In this document: one piece after another, positions 23,011 to 31,050 of the stretch
Position numbering within the stretch: the stretch's first letter is position 1
Layout: the number at the start of each line of letters is the position of its first letter
Notes under the pieces: generated by a model
The model's database searches: none
What the model was told of the DNA's origin: nothing
The model's input: only the letters and a program-made list of their open reading frames with translations
Translations under genes and position numbers: made by a program
Assembly (NCBI RefSeq): GCF_002742625.1
Contig: NZ_PEBF01000001.1
Span: forward strand, 1,054,001 to 1,118,000
Length of the DNA stretch: 64,000 nucleotides
Direction: 5' to 3'
From: Caulobacter sp. FWC2
GTDB lineage: Bacteria; Pseudomonadota; Alphaproteobacteria; Caulobacterales; Caulobacteraceae

Positions 23011-23548
23011 GAAGGCACCGATCAAGGATCAGGAAGAAGTCACTAAGCTGCTCGATTTTGCAGAGCGCATGGAGCGTCCTGCGATGTACCGCTTTCTGCT
23101 CGCACTGAGCTTCGACTACGGGCTTCGTCCTATGGAGCTTGCGGGTCTCGACAGCTCTTGGTTCCGCACCACGGAGCTTCGTATTCCTATCGGCCACTCC
23201 AAGCGCAAGTCTGGCCGCTCACTGACTATCGAGCCAAGCATCCATGAAATGCTTGCTGCTCACATGCAGGGCCGCACCGGTCGCGTATTCCTGAATGTGC
23301 AGGGCAATCCCTTCACGCCAAGAGGCATTAGCGATGCGTTTCAACGCCTGTATCGCCTCGCCGACATTGAAGGGTCCTGCTACTCCGGTCGTCGTAGCCT
23401 AGCGACGAAGATGGTTGACCGGGGTGATAGCATCTTCATCATCCAGAAGGTCCTAGGGCACGCCCATGTTAATACAACCATGGAATACGTCTCTGTCACC
23501 GACAACATGATGCGCCGTGCATTGCGTGGTGCTGCCTTCATTGGTTGA
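23009..23548 (+). CDS. Short tyrosine recombinase (catalytic domain only)
   Basis: 179 residues from ATG 23,009 (MKAPIKDQEEV), with AAGGAG eight bases upstream. Longer in-frame starts lie before this signal. The catalytic domain is recognisable: Arg in DYGLRPMELAGL, Lys near GHSKRKSGRS, YSGRR where HxxR is usual (His replaced by Tyr), then VLGHAHVNTTMEY with His and the Tyr nucleophile. The N-terminal arm-binding and core-binding domain of ordinary phage integrases is missing. It could be a reduced integrase, a resolution enzyme or a DNA inverter. It is divergent from the structural operon. Confidence 0.8.
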   Translation: MKAPIKDQEEVTKLLDFAERMERPAMYRFLLALSFDYGLRPMELAGLDSSWFRTTELRIPIGHSKRKSGRSLTIEPSIHEMLAAHMQGRTGRVFLNVQGNPFTPRGISDAFQRLYRLADIEGSCYSGRRSLATKMVDRGDSIFIIQKVLGHAHVNTTMEYVSVTDNMMRRALRGAAFIG

Positions 23549-23611
23549 CGCAGCTTCAAACTGGATTCACTTCGGATCAACAGCGCAACCGCGCAACTCA
23601 GGAGAGACAAG

Positions 23612-24025
23612 ATGGACTGGAAGACCTTGGCCAAGCCCGTTTCGGAATTCTCGGAATTCAAGGGTGGCAGCGCCAACAAGAAGACTGCCAAGCAGATCAT
23701 CGCCGCCAACATCGACAAGCAAGTTGCCCTGATCGGGCAGGCCGAGGGCGGCGGTCGTCGTTGGTTCAAGGTGAAGGGCGAGAACGCCGCTTTCACCGTC
23801 CGTCACGGCGGTAAGGCGATCAAGCTGCTCAACGACGAGACGGAACTGGTTGTCCCGACCAAGCAGCTCGCGGGCGTCTATGGGGCGATCAAAGCCGATC
23901 TGCTCACCGGCCAATTCGATCCGGCCATCGCCGAGATCGACAAGGAAGTCCAAGCGATGATCCAGAAGCGCGCCGCAACGCGCGGGGCGAGCGCTCCGAA
24001 GAAGCGCGGTCGCAAAGCTGCCTAG
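23612..24025 (+). CDS. Hypothetical prophage protein with basic C-terminus
   Basis: 137 residues from MDWKTLAKPVSEFSEF, with AGGAGAG before the ATG. The middle is beta-like (RRWFKVKGENAAFTVRHGGKA) and the last ~25 residues are basic and Ala-rich (APKKRGRKAA), as in DNA-binding tails. It follows the tyrosine recombinase by 63 bases on the same strand and ends at a strong terminator, so the two may be co-transcribed. I do not recognise a family; a nucleoid or DNA-associated role is only a guess. Confidence 0.65.
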   Translation: MDWKTLAKPVSEFSEFKGGSANKKTAKQIIAANIDKQVALIGQAEGGGRRWFKVKGENAAFTVRHGGKAIKLLNDETELVVPTKQLAGVYGAIKADLLTGQFDPAIAEIDKEVQAMIQKRAATRGASAPKKRGRKAA

Positions 24026-24049
24026 CAGCGTCGACAAGCCCTCTACGCA

Positions 24050-24075
24050 AAACGGCCCCTGCAAAGGGGCCGTTT
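24050..24075 (+). terminator. Intrinsic terminator
   Basis: Perfect 10-bp arms AAACGGCCCC / GGGGCCGTTT around TGCAAA, 24 bases after the basic-tail gene. It is A/T-flanked on both sides, so it may work in both directions. Confidence 0.85.
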
Positions 24076-24130
24076 CTGTATCTGGGCACTAGGCCTGTCC
24101 GGCGCCTCTTTCGCCCCTGTACGAGCCCTT

Positions 24131-24631
24131 CTAGGGGCTTGGCTGGGACAGTCGCAGCACTTCGGCTTGGTTCCTCGCCAGGAAGTCACCGAGGGGAGCG
24201 ACGAGATACTGGCCTGTCGTGGTCTGGTAGGTCGCATGACTGCCGAGCGTGAACGCTGGGTTGGTCGGTAGGGCCACGTACCAGCCTACGCGGTTGATCT
24301 TGAAGCACACCAGCGAGAGGTCGTCTGGTCCAGCCGATACGGCAGCTTGCTCCAGCCAGGCATCTAGTTGCGGGCACGCGCTCAGCAGTTGGTGGAATCG
24401 GAAGTCCTTGTAGAACTTCGCCTCGATAACAAGGCGGGGCATGTGGTCGGGCGGAATGATATCGCCCTTGGATGCGCGCACCTGTCCCGCTGACATGGTG
24501 GCCATCCGGCTCGCGTTTTTGCCGCCCGTGAACGCGCCGCTGTTTGGGACGCGGATGAACGACCCAGCGAAAGTGTCAGCGAGGATGCGGCACAGCTCTC
24601 GTTCCCCTGCGTTGCCCTTTGACTTGCTCAT
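24131..24631 (-). CDS. Hjc-like PD-(D/E)xK nuclease (putative Holliday junction resolvase)
   Basis: 166 residues. Glu10 in NAGERELCRIL and the following FIRVPNSGAF match the first motif of archaeal Hjc-type resolvases. KGDIIPP gives Asp57, and LVIEAKFYK gives Glu70-x-Lys72, completing the PD-(D/E)xK metal site. Such enzymes cut branched DNA, and phages use them to clear junctions before packaging. It stands alone on the minus strand between two terminators. All key residues are present. A phage nuclease of another specificity is the alternative. Confidence 0.75.
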   Translation of the reverse strand: MSKSKGNAGERELCRILADTFAGSFIRVPNSGAFTGGKNASRMATMSAGQVRASKGDIIPPDHMPRLVIEAKFYKDFRFHQLLSACPQLDAWLEQAAVSAGPDDLSLVCFKINRVGWYVALPTNPAFTLGSHATYQTTTGQYLVAPLGDFLARNQAEVLRLSQPSP

Positions 24632-24652
24632 GCAGCTACTTAGCTAGTCATG

Positions 24653-24679
24653 GAGAAGCCCCGACGAGCGGGGCTTCTA
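24653..24679 (-). terminator. Intrinsic terminator after the DUF3768 gene
   Basis: Arms AGAAGCCCCG / GCGGGGCTTCT with a short GACGA-type loop, ten bases beyond the DUF3768 stop on the minus strand. Confidence 0.75.
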
Positions 24680-24688
24680 AGGGCTGGG

Positions 24689-25027
24689 CTAGTATTCTTC
24701 GCCGAGCATCACCGTCAGGATGCGGTGGCATTTGGCCGGATCGGACGGGTCTTCGCTGCCGTGCTGTAGGTCTGGATCGAAGTAGTCGATCTTCCAGAGC
24801 ACCGTTTCACCATCGACCTCCATGCGGCCCAGGTCGTGTTCGCGGTGCGGATCGTTGCCGTTGTTGAATTGGTCGAACTCCCTGACTGCGCGGCAAGCTC
24901 GCTGCACGAACAGCACGCCCTTGTCGTTGACGCCTCGGGTCATGACCCAGCGCCCCAGGCTGAAATCCATGTCTTTGCGGAAGCGGTCGTTCAGCGTGCG
25001 GATAGGCGTCGCATCAATCGTCGTCAT
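24689..25027 (-). CDS. DUF3768 family protein
   Basis: 112 residues from the ATG at 25,027 (MTTIDATPIRTLNDRFR). The pattern IRTLND, FDQFNNGNDPHREHD, VLWKIDYFD, GSEDPSDPAKCHR and ILTVMLGEEY is that of DUF3768, a family common on alphaproteobacterial mobile elements and of unknown function. It lies in the cargo part of the prophage, beside the Hjc-like nuclease gene. Length is normal for the family. Confidence 0.85.
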   Translation of the reverse strand: MTTIDATPIRTLNDRFRKDMDFSLGRWVMTRGVNDKGVLFVQRACRAVREFDQFNNGNDPHREHDLGRMEVDGETVLWKIDYFDPDLQHGSEDPSDPAKCHRILTVMLGEEY

Positions 25028-25193
25028 TGGTCCCTCAAGAGCCGCGGAATGCGGCCCTCGGACCAACTAATAAGACTTTGAATAGACGTCATCCGAATAG
25101 TCTGGTGCGACTTCAGATATTTCTGAGTTAGGTCGTATTCTTCGGTCGTAACCTAGAACACAGGCTGTATCTCCATTGAACAAGGAGATGCAC

Positions 25194-25388
25194 ATGCAAA
25201 CGCAAGCCGAAGACTTCCTGGACGCGCTGGTCGACCAAATGGTTCAGGACTTCTCGCCCGAGGGCGCTTTGGTGCAGCGCAAGTCGGGTGAAACCTGCTT
25301 CCGTGGCGTGTGGGTCTACTACAAGCGCCAACGGGACCTGCTGGTGCTGATCGTCAACGAGGAACGCTTCGAGCTGCCGCTGTTCTAA
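25194..25388 (+). CDS. Small hypothetical prophage protein (64 aa)
   Basis: Starts at ATG 25,194 (MQTQAEDFLDALVDQM), with AAGGAG six bases upstream; nearer upstream ATG and TTG codons overlap that signal. A helical acidic N-terminus is followed by a beta-like C-terminus (VWVYYKRQRDLLVLIVNEERFELPLF). It is divergent from DUF3768 across a ~165-base gap that should hold both promoters. Its stop overlaps the NUMOD3 gene end by four bases. Family unknown. Confidence 0.6.
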   Translation: MQTQAEDFLDALVDQMVQDFSPEGALVQRKSGETCFRGVWVYYKRQRDLLVLIVNEERFELPLF

Positions 25389-25747
25389 GTCGCGTCCACA
25401 GCGCGTGTCGCTTTACGCGGCTTTGCTCTTCCGAGATGTCCTGCGCTGATCTTCGCGCGCGTTTCAGCGCTGAGGCTTCGCCCCGTCAGCTTTGCACTAA
25501 TCGCTGCCCTGGCCTCGGGGCTTAGGGTCTTACCTTTACGTCGTGCGCTGAGCTTCGCGCGCTGATCGTCGCTCAGGCTCCGCAGTCGCAGCGCACGAAC
25601 GACGTCCTTTGGCGGCGATGGGATTGAGGCCCTCAGCTCTGGCTTGGCCTCACTGCACCTCGGGGAACAGGCGCGCCAGCGGCAAACGTAAGCGTCTACT
25701 TCGACCATTCTTCGGCAGTTCGGGCAGATCAGGAGCAGTTGGGTCAT
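25385..25747 (-). CDS. Zinc-ribbon protein with NUMOD3-type repeats
   Basis: 120 residues. The N-terminus has a Cys cluster (C8-x2-C11, then C22, C27, C31) that could bind zinc. The C-terminal half has repeated motifs: LSDDQRAKLSARRKGKTLS, then PEARAAISAKLTGRSLS, then AETRAKISAGHLGR. These match NUMOD3, a DNA-binding module of homing endonucleases. No GIY-YIG or HNH nuclease domain is present, so it is a stand-alone DNA-binding protein or a homing endonuclease remnant. It lies just downstream of the serine recombinase, same strand. Confidence 0.7.
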   Translation of the reverse strand: MTQLLLICPNCRRMVEVDAYVCRWRACSPRCSEAKPELRASIPSPPKDVVRALRLRSLSDDQRAKLSARRKGKTLSPEARAAISAKLTGRSLSAETRAKISAGHLGRAKPRKATRAVDAT

Positions 25748-25767
25748 GCTCCTACTTATCTGCGCTG

Positions 25768-27456
25768 TTATCCCTGCTTCTCGCGCCGGATTAGGTCGGT
25801 CAGGTGCTTCTCGGTCTTAGCGTCGCCCCACGCGAAATTCTCCATGTCGTCGTCATCCTCGATCTCATCGAGGAAGTTCTGTTCCATCAGAACCCGACCC
25901 TCGTCCGTGATGACCGCGATGTACGAGCTTGAAGTCAGGTGGAGCGCGAACGTCTTGTGTTCCTCGCCCTCCCACTCGTTTGCCCCGTTGCACCACACGA
26001 CATCGACGTAGCTCTTAAGCGCCTGCATGACCCGGAGCCGCGCAGCCACCCGCGTTTCCTTGTCCTCGTGCGTGATGCTGTCTCGGACCTCTAGGACCCG
26101 CCGACGGTGCTCGTCAGCGCTCACAGAGCCCCTTGCACGAAGCAGGCGCTGTTCGGCGTCCCGAAGGGCGCTCTGGGCCTCTGTGAGCCCTTGCTTGAGC
26201 CCTGGGATGCGGGCTTCAAATATCTCGGGGTTCGCACCATTGATGATCTGGTCAACAGCGCGGTCGAGTCGGGCCTGCGCTTCGTCCAACTCGTTCTTCC
26301 GTTCCGCCACTTCCACGGTCAGCGGATAGGTGTCGTCGGCGCGGCTGAAATACCTGTCGTCCAGAACGCGGGTGAGGATCAGGTCGAGCGCTTTGTCCTC
26401 GAACGGCTGATACATGAAGTAGCTGGAGTTCGTGCAGCCTCGTCGGGCTTGCCAGTTGGCGCAGTGAAACTGGTGGACGCCATGGAAGTTGGTCAGGCGC
26501 ATCGGCTTTTCGCATTGCTGACAGCGCACCACGCCACGGAACAGGTTCACGACATTGCTGGTGTCCCGACCGCCGGTCAGTCTCCGTCCATCCACCGCAG
26601 CACGAGCCCTGGCCACCAAGTCGGCGTCCACGATCTCGGGGAAATAGTTGTCGATCCGTCGTCCAGGGTCTTTGACCTTCTTGGGTGCAGCGGCCCCGAC
26701 CACATAGTGGCCTTCGACCGCTTCGCTGGTCAGCAACCACCTGACCGTCGTGGCGTCCCAACCACCACCTAGCTTGCGACGCGCGCCACCCCACGACAGC
26801 ACACCACGTTCGTTCAGCTCCTTCGCGATCCAGCGGCTTCCTTTGCCCTCGGCAGCGGCCTCGTAGATCATCTGGACGACCGCGATCCGATCTTCCTTCC
26901 GTATCCACGTCATGCGGTCCTCAGACAGCTCCAGCCAGCCGGGGCACTTCTTGCTGATCTTGGGACCGCCGTTACGGGCCTTTTCGATGCTGTCGTTATA
27001 GGCCTTGCTCACCCGGTCGCTGATCTTGTCCGAGTGCGCCTTGTCGGCTTGGCCTTCCAGCAGAATGCGGATCACGCTGATGGTGTCGCGCATCGTCTCC
27101 TGGGTGAAGACGTGGTTGTCCTGGGTGATGACGTTCAGGCCCTTGCGCGTCATGTCGCGCAGCCAGTCGAACAACTCCTCCCAACCCTGGCGGCTTAGCC
27201 GGTCGGTCTTTTCCGCGATCAACCAACTGCCAGGTGCGATGTCCCCGGCCCGAACCCGGTCGCTGAATTTGCCTAGCTCGCCACCATTCAGGTGCTTGCC
27301 CTTCCAGGCCGACTTGCCGAGGTCTTCAACCGTCTCGACTAGGGTCCAGCCCTTCTCGGCAATGAGGCCCATGCCGCCTTTGTACTGGCGTTCGTAGCTG
27401 TGACCGTCTTCCTGGGAAGGGGTCGAGAAGCGGATATAGATGTAGGCGTCAGTCAT
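25768..27456 (-). CDS. Large serine recombinase (prophage integrase)
   Basis: 562 residues. The resolvase catalytic domain (about 1-150) has Arg9 and the nucleophile Ser11 in YIRFSTPSQ and the AEKTDRLSRQ motif. A recombinase domain follows (~165-260, with WIAKELNERGV and VRWLLTSEAVEGHYV), then a zinc ribbon (CQQCEKPM ... HCANWQARRGC) and a coiled coil (~375-460). This is the standard layout of phage integrases that act at short att sites. It lies at the prophage end, 36 bases from truncated radC, and is the best candidate for the enzyme that inserted the element. Confidence 0.95.
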   Translation of the reverse strand: MTDAYIYIRFSTPSQEDGHSYERQYKGGMGLIAEKGWTLVETVEDLGKSAWKGKHLNGGELGKFSDRVRAGDIAPGSWLIAEKTDRLSRQGWEELFDWLRDMTRKGLNVITQDNHVFTQETMRDTISVIRILLEGQADKAHSDKISDRVSKAYNDSIEKARNGGPKISKKCPGWLELSEDRMTWIRKEDRIAVVQMIYEAAAEGKGSRWIAKELNERGVLSWGGARRKLGGGWDATTVRWLLTSEAVEGHYVVGAAAPKKVKDPGRRIDNYFPEIVDADLVARARAAVDGRRLTGGRDTSNVVNLFRGVVRCQQCEKPMRLTNFHGVHQFHCANWQARRGCTNSSYFMYQPFEDKALDLILTRVLDDRYFSRADDTYPLTVEVAERKNELDEAQARLDRAVDQIINGANPEIFEARIPGLKQGLTEAQSALRDAEQRLLRARGSVSADEHRRRVLEVRDSITHEDKETRVAARLRVMQALKSYVDVVWCNGANEWEGEEHKTFALHLTSSSYIAVITDEGRVLMEQNFLDEIEDDDDMENFAWGDAKTEKHLTDLIRREKQG

Positions 27457-27491
27457 GCGTTCCAGCCCAGCTTTCGGGGCGGAAGCTATGT

Positions 27492-27977
27492 TCAGAAAAC
27501 GTGTGAGTAAAGCACCCGGAACTGCTCGCGCGACTCATTGGCCAGGGCGACGCGGACATAGCCGAGCAGGGCGCTCCACGAGCTGATCACCGGTCGCTTG
27601 AAGATCTTGTCGCGGCCGGCCCGCAGCGTGGCCTCGTGCAGCAGCTTGATATCCATGGCCGCCGTCTCGCCGACGCCGGGCACGGTAGCTAGCTCCTCGA
27701 TCGTCGCGCCCAGCACCGCCCCCAGCGAGCCGAAGCGGGCCAGCAGGCTCTTGGCCAGCGGTTTGACGTCGCCGCGCGGATAGGTCCGGAAGAGGTAGAG
27801 CTCCAGCAGCTCGTAGTCGGGCAGGGCCACGAAGCCGCCGAGCTTGGCGCGTGTTCGCAGCCGCTCGCGGTGGCCAGCGTGGTGGGCGTGGGCGGACTTG
27901 CGGGATCGCTTGGCGGCGGCCTGGACGGGTTCGTCCGGCGCGACGTCGGAAACGACCAGGGATGTGACGCTGACCAT
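27492..27977 (-). pseudogene. radC: RadC N-terminal half, disrupted by the prophage
   Basis: 161 residues. The N-terminal helix-hairpin-helix region of RadC is intact (LPDYELLELYLFRTYPRGD; VPGVGETAAMDIKLL), but the protein stops at REQFRVLYSHVF. Normal RadC (~220-250 residues) continues with a JAB/MPN metal domain containing HNHPSG, which is absent. The break falls beside the serine recombinase, so the prophage inserted here. RadC has no settled function, and its loss is usually tolerated. The missing half should flank the far prophage end. The shortened protein may still be made. Confidence 0.92.
27495..27512. other. Prophage-host junction in radC (probable attachment site)
   Basis: RadC similarity stops at about the codons for RVLY (27,507-27,515 on the minus strand), after which a foreign tail (SHVF) and a stop follow. 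The serine recombinase starts 36 bases further on. This is where attL or attR of a radC-targeting element is expected; the exact core cannot be set without the other end. Confidence 0.75.
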
Positions 27978-28041
27978 GCCGCCCCTCGACCTCAGGGGAG
28001 CATCTTGGCGGTATCGCGCCAGGGTTGTCTAGAGGGGCAAT

Positions 28042-28084
28042 GCGTCCTTCGAGGCGCGCTCGCTTAGCGGGCCTCGAAGGACGC
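28042..28084 (-). terminator. Long-stem terminator-like hairpin after map
   Basis: Perfect 14-bp arms GCGTCCTTCGAGGC / GCCTCGAAGGACGC with a 15-base loop, starting 9 bases after the map stop on the minus strand. The T-run is weak, so this is a stem-only terminator or RNA 3' end. Confidence 0.65.
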
Positions 28085-28092
28085 CGTGAAGC

Positions 28093-28920
28093 TCAGCCCA
28101 GGATCGGCGGCTGGAACAGCCCGGCCGGCGAGGCGGTAAAGATCTCGTAGCCGTCTTCCGTGACACCGATGGAGTGCTCGCACTGGGCCGACAGCGACTT
28201 GTCGCGGGTCACGGCGGTCCAGCCGTCGTTCAGCACCTTCACCGCCGGCTTGCCCAGGTTCACCATCGGCTCGACGGTGAAGAACATGCCGGGCTTGAGC
28301 ACGGCGCCCTGGCCGGGACGGCCGAAGTGCAGGATGTTCGGGGCGTCGTGGAACACGCGGCCCAGGCCGTGGCCGCAGAAGTCGCGGACGACCGAGCAGC
28401 GCTGGGCCTCAACGTAAGACTGGATGGCGTGGCCGATGTCGCCCAGCGTGGCGCCCGGCTTCACGGCGTCCAGGCCGCGCTTCATGCCCTCATAGGTGAT
28501 CTCAACCAGGCGACGGGCGCGCGGACCCACCTCGCCGACGCCGTACATGCGCGAGGTGTCGCCGTGCCAGCCGTCGACGATGACGGTGACGTCGATATTG
28601 ACGATGTCGCCTTCCTTCAGGCTCCAGTCGCCAGGAATGCCATGGCAGACCACGTGATTGCGCGAGATGCAGACCGTCTTGGGGTAGCCGCGATAGTACA
28701 GGCAGGCCGGCAGGGCGCCATGATCCAGGATGAACTCGCGGGCCAGGGTGTCCAGGTGATCCGACGACACGCCCGGCTGCACGTGCGGGATTAGCATGTC
28801 CAGGCACTCGGCCGCCAGCTTGCCGGCCTTGCGCATGCCCTCGAAGTCGGCGGCCGTGTGGATCTTGATCTGGCCCGTGCGGGTTTCGGCTTCGATCTCG
28901 AGGGTGTCGTCTAGGGTCAT
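28093..28920 (-). CDS. map: Methionine aminopeptidase, type I
   Basis: 275 residues. It removes the initiator Met from new proteins in the cytosol. The five metal ligands match E. coli Map with a constant offset of 13: Asp110, Asp121, His184, Glu217 and Glu248 (NIDVTVIVDGWHGD, FCGHGLG, FTVEPM, QCEHSIG). The N-terminal extension is slightly longer than in E. coli. It runs toward radC; the two are separated by a strong hairpin. Intact and essential in most bacteria. Confidence 0.97.
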   Translation of the reverse strand: MTLDDTLEIEAETRTGQIKIHTAADFEGMRKAGKLAAECLDMLIPHVQPGVSSDHLDTLAREFILDHGALPACLYYRGYPKTVCISRNHVVCHGIPGDWSLKEGDIVNIDVTVIVDGWHGDTSRMYGVGEVGPRARRLVEITYEGMKRGLDAVKPGATLGDIGHAIQSYVEAQRCSVVRDFCGHGLGRVFHDAPNILHFGRPGQGAVLKPGMFFTVEPMVNLGKPAVKVLNDGWTAVTRDKSLSAQCEHSIGVTEDGYEIFTASPAGLFQPPILG

Positions 28921-29034
28921 GCTCTGCTCGGGCGTCGCCGCCGCGTTTCGGGCGGCGATCTGGTCGGCTGAAGGGGCGTATCTGCCTATCGTAGCACAGA
29001 TTTCAACCCCAAGCCCGCTTTCAATGGCCCGCCT

Positions 29035-29424
29035 TCACCGAGGATTGATCCGTCGCACCGTGTCCGTGGCCGGGCGGATCTCCTTGACGAAGGCCGCGTC
29101 CAGGGTCGTGGGCTTGTCGCGGCGCACGTGGCAGACGCCCTTGTAGCGCGTCACCCGGCCGGTCTCCTTCTCGGTCAGGTCCGCCGTGAACTTGACGTCC
29201 CATTCGCCGGGCTTGCCCGTCGAGACAGGGTCCATGTCGTTGGAGGTGACGCTGGAGATCGTCTTAAGGCCGAAGCGGTCCTCCAGCTTTCCGGTGCAGG
29301 CCTTGAAGGCGAAGATCGCCCGCAGACCCGTCATCATGCCGCTTTCGGACTTGCCGGGCTCGCTAGGGCCGCACCCACACAGGGCGAGCGTCAGAACGGC
29401 CAGGGCCAGGACAGTCTTCTTCAT
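29035..29424 (-). CDS. Small putative lipoprotein
   Basis: 129 residues. The N-terminus MKKTVLALAVLTLALCGCG is a lipoprotein signal with a lipobox-like LALC or LCGC. The mature part (TGLRAIFAFKACTGKLE; WDVKFTADLTEKETGRV) has two further Cys. It lies between sfsA and map on the same strand, with gaps on both sides. No known family; probably periplasmic and membrane-anchored. Confidence 0.7.
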   Translation of the reverse strand: MKKTVLALAVLTLALCGCGPSEPGKSESGMMTGLRAIFAFKACTGKLEDRFGLKTISSVTSNDMDPVSTGKPGEWDVKFTADLTEKETGRVTRYKGVCHVRRDKPTTLDAAFVKEIRPATDTVRRINPR

Positions 29425-29481
29425 GCGATCCCCACAGTTCGCGAGCCCGGACGGGGTAGCGAAATGCGAGCGAATTGCAGC

Positions 29482-30201
29482 TTAAATCGCTGTTAGGTGC
29501 GCGTTGCTCCAACGGATCCGCCGCGTGATCCGAACGGCCTCGGTGCTCATGGCGCAGGCGTAGACCAGCACCTCGACGCCCGCCTTGGCCGCGGCGTCCA
29601 GGCCGGCCGTGAATTTCGGGTCGAGGTCGGCGCAGGCCTGGAAGGTCTCGCAGTCCTCGCGCTGGACGACGAACAGCACCACGGCGCGGTGGCCTTCGGC
29701 GACCTGGGCGGCCAGGTCGGACAGGTGGCGTGTCGAGCGCTCGGCCTTGCAGTCGGGGAACTCGGCCAGGCCCGGCGTGCGGCTGAAGTGACAGTTTTTG
29801 ACCTCCAGCCAGCAGGGCGGGCGGTCCTCGTGGGTCAGCAGGAAGTCGACGCGGCTAGCCTCGGCGTACTTCACCTCGGGGCGGATGGTCGCGTAACCGG
29901 TCAGTTCCGGAATGGCGTCCGCCGCCAGCGCTTCGGCGACCAGCCGGTTGGGCAGCAGGGTGTTGACGCCGACCAGCGCATTGCCTTGCTCGACGCATTG
30001 CAGGGTCCAGGCCAGCTTGCGCTTGGGATCGTCCGACCACGACACCCAGGCGCCCTGGCCGGCGTCCTTCACCCCCAGCATGGCCCCCGGATTGGGGCAG
30101 TGAGCGGTGATCTCCCGTCCGTCGTCCAGTATGAGGTCGGCGAAGAAGCGCTTGTAGCGACTGACTAGCCGGCCATGAACGAGCGGTTGCGGGAGCAGCA
30201 T
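29482..30201 (-). CDS. sfsA: SfsA family nuclease-like DNA-binding protein
   Basis: 239 residues, full length for SfsA. Characteristic stretches: [50 protein letters not shown] and CWLEVKNCH. The D...E-V-K pattern (VDFLL ... LEVKNC) is a PD-(D/E)xK-type site seen in this family. In E. coli, SfsA was named for stimulating maltose genes, but its true biochemical role is unclear. Divergent from the CinA-like gene, 53 bases apart. Confidence 0.93.
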   Translation of the reverse strand: MLLPQPLVHGRLVSRYKRFFADLILDDGREITAHCPNPGAMLGVKDAGQGAWVSWSDDPKRKLAWTLQCVEQGNALVGVNTLLPNRLVAEALAADAIPELTGYATIRPEVKYAEASRVDFLLTHEDRPPCWLEVKNCHFSRTPGLAEFPDCKAERSTRHLSDLAAQVAEGHRAVVLFVVQREDCETFQACADLDPKFTAGLDAAAKAGVEVLVYACAMSTEAVRITRRIRWSNAHLTAI

Positions 30202-30254
30202 GCTGGGCCTAAGTCGGAGAACAAGAGCGACAGGCGATGTAAGGGATCAAACGC

Positions 30255-31034
30255 ATGACCACCACCCAAGGCAGGGTTGGCGAGCGCGTGACAGCCGCCG
30301 TGATGATCATCGGCGACGAGATCCTCTCGGGCCGGACCCAGGACGTGAACCTGTCGGCCATTGCCAAGTACCTGGCGACCTACGGCGTCGACCTGTGCGA
30401 GGCCCGCGTGGTCCCGGACATCGAGGACGAGATCATCGCCGCGGTCAACGCGCTGCGGAGCCGCTACGACTACGTCATCACCACCGGCGGCATCGGCCCG
30501 ACCCACGACGACATCACCGCCGACTCGATCGCCAAGGCCTTTGGCGTCACGGCCCCCGAGCATCCCGAGATCATGGCCATGCTGCGCGAGCGCTGGGGCG
30601 AGCCCAACGCCGCCCGCCGCCGCATGGCCCACGTGCCGGAAGGCGGCAGCCTGGTGAAGAACCCGGTCCAGGGTCCGCCCGGCTTCCAGAAGGACAATGT
30701 CTTCGTACTGGCGGGCGTGCCGGCGATCATGCGCGGCATGCTGGAGGACGTCGGCCCGCGCCTGCGCACCGGCGCCGTGGTGCTGGCCAAGACCGTGCGC
30801 GTCACCGGCACGGGCGAGGGCGCGATCGCCGCGCCGCTGGAAGCGGTGGCCAAGGCCCATCCGGAGATGTCGCTGGGCAGCTATCCGTTCTTCAGCCCGC
30901 CGGACGTCTACGGCGCCAACCTCGTGCTGCGCGGCCGCGACGCCGCCGAACTGGACGCGGCGGTCGCCGAACTCATCGCCGCCCTGACCGAGGCCAAGGC
31001 GCAAAACATCGAGCTGCTGGCCGATCCGGCCTAA
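30255..31034 (+). CDS. CinA-like molybdopterin-binding domain protein
   Basis: 259 residues. The N-terminal ~170 residues are a MoCF/CinA-N domain: AVMIIGDEILSGRTQDVN, YVITTGGIGPTHDD, ADSIAKAFG and a VFVLAGVPAIMRGM stretch. The C-terminal nicotinamide mononucleotide deamidase domain of full CinA is absent, so this belongs to the short MoaB/CinA-N type. In related proteins the domain hydrolyses pyrophosphate bonds of ADP-ribose-like substrates or binds molybdopterin; the substrate here is not clear. It is convergent with the XRE gene. Confidence 0.85.
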   Translation: MTTTQGRVGERVTAAVMIIGDEILSGRTQDVNLSAIAKYLATYGVDLCEARVVPDIEDEIIAAVNALRSRYDYVITTGGIGPTHDDITADSIAKAFGVTAPEHPEIMAMLRERWGEPNAARRRMAHVPEGGSLVKNPVQGPPGFQKDNVFVLAGVPAIMRGMLEDVGPRLRTGAVVLAKTVRVTGTGEGAIAAPLEAVAKAHPEMSLGSYPFFSPPDVYGANLVLRGRDAAELDAAVAELIAALTEAKAQNIELLADPA

Positions 31035-31050
31035 AGGTTAGCGGAGGGCG

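Noticed and set aside
1..27500. Gene transfer agent instead of prophage
   Set aside because: A serine recombinase at an interrupted host gene, cargo genes and lambda-type K/L/M tail genes point to an integrated phage.
30165..31004. 279-codon minus frame over the CinA-like gene
   Set aside because: The plus-strand CinA-N domain has strong motifs; the antisense frame lacks any.
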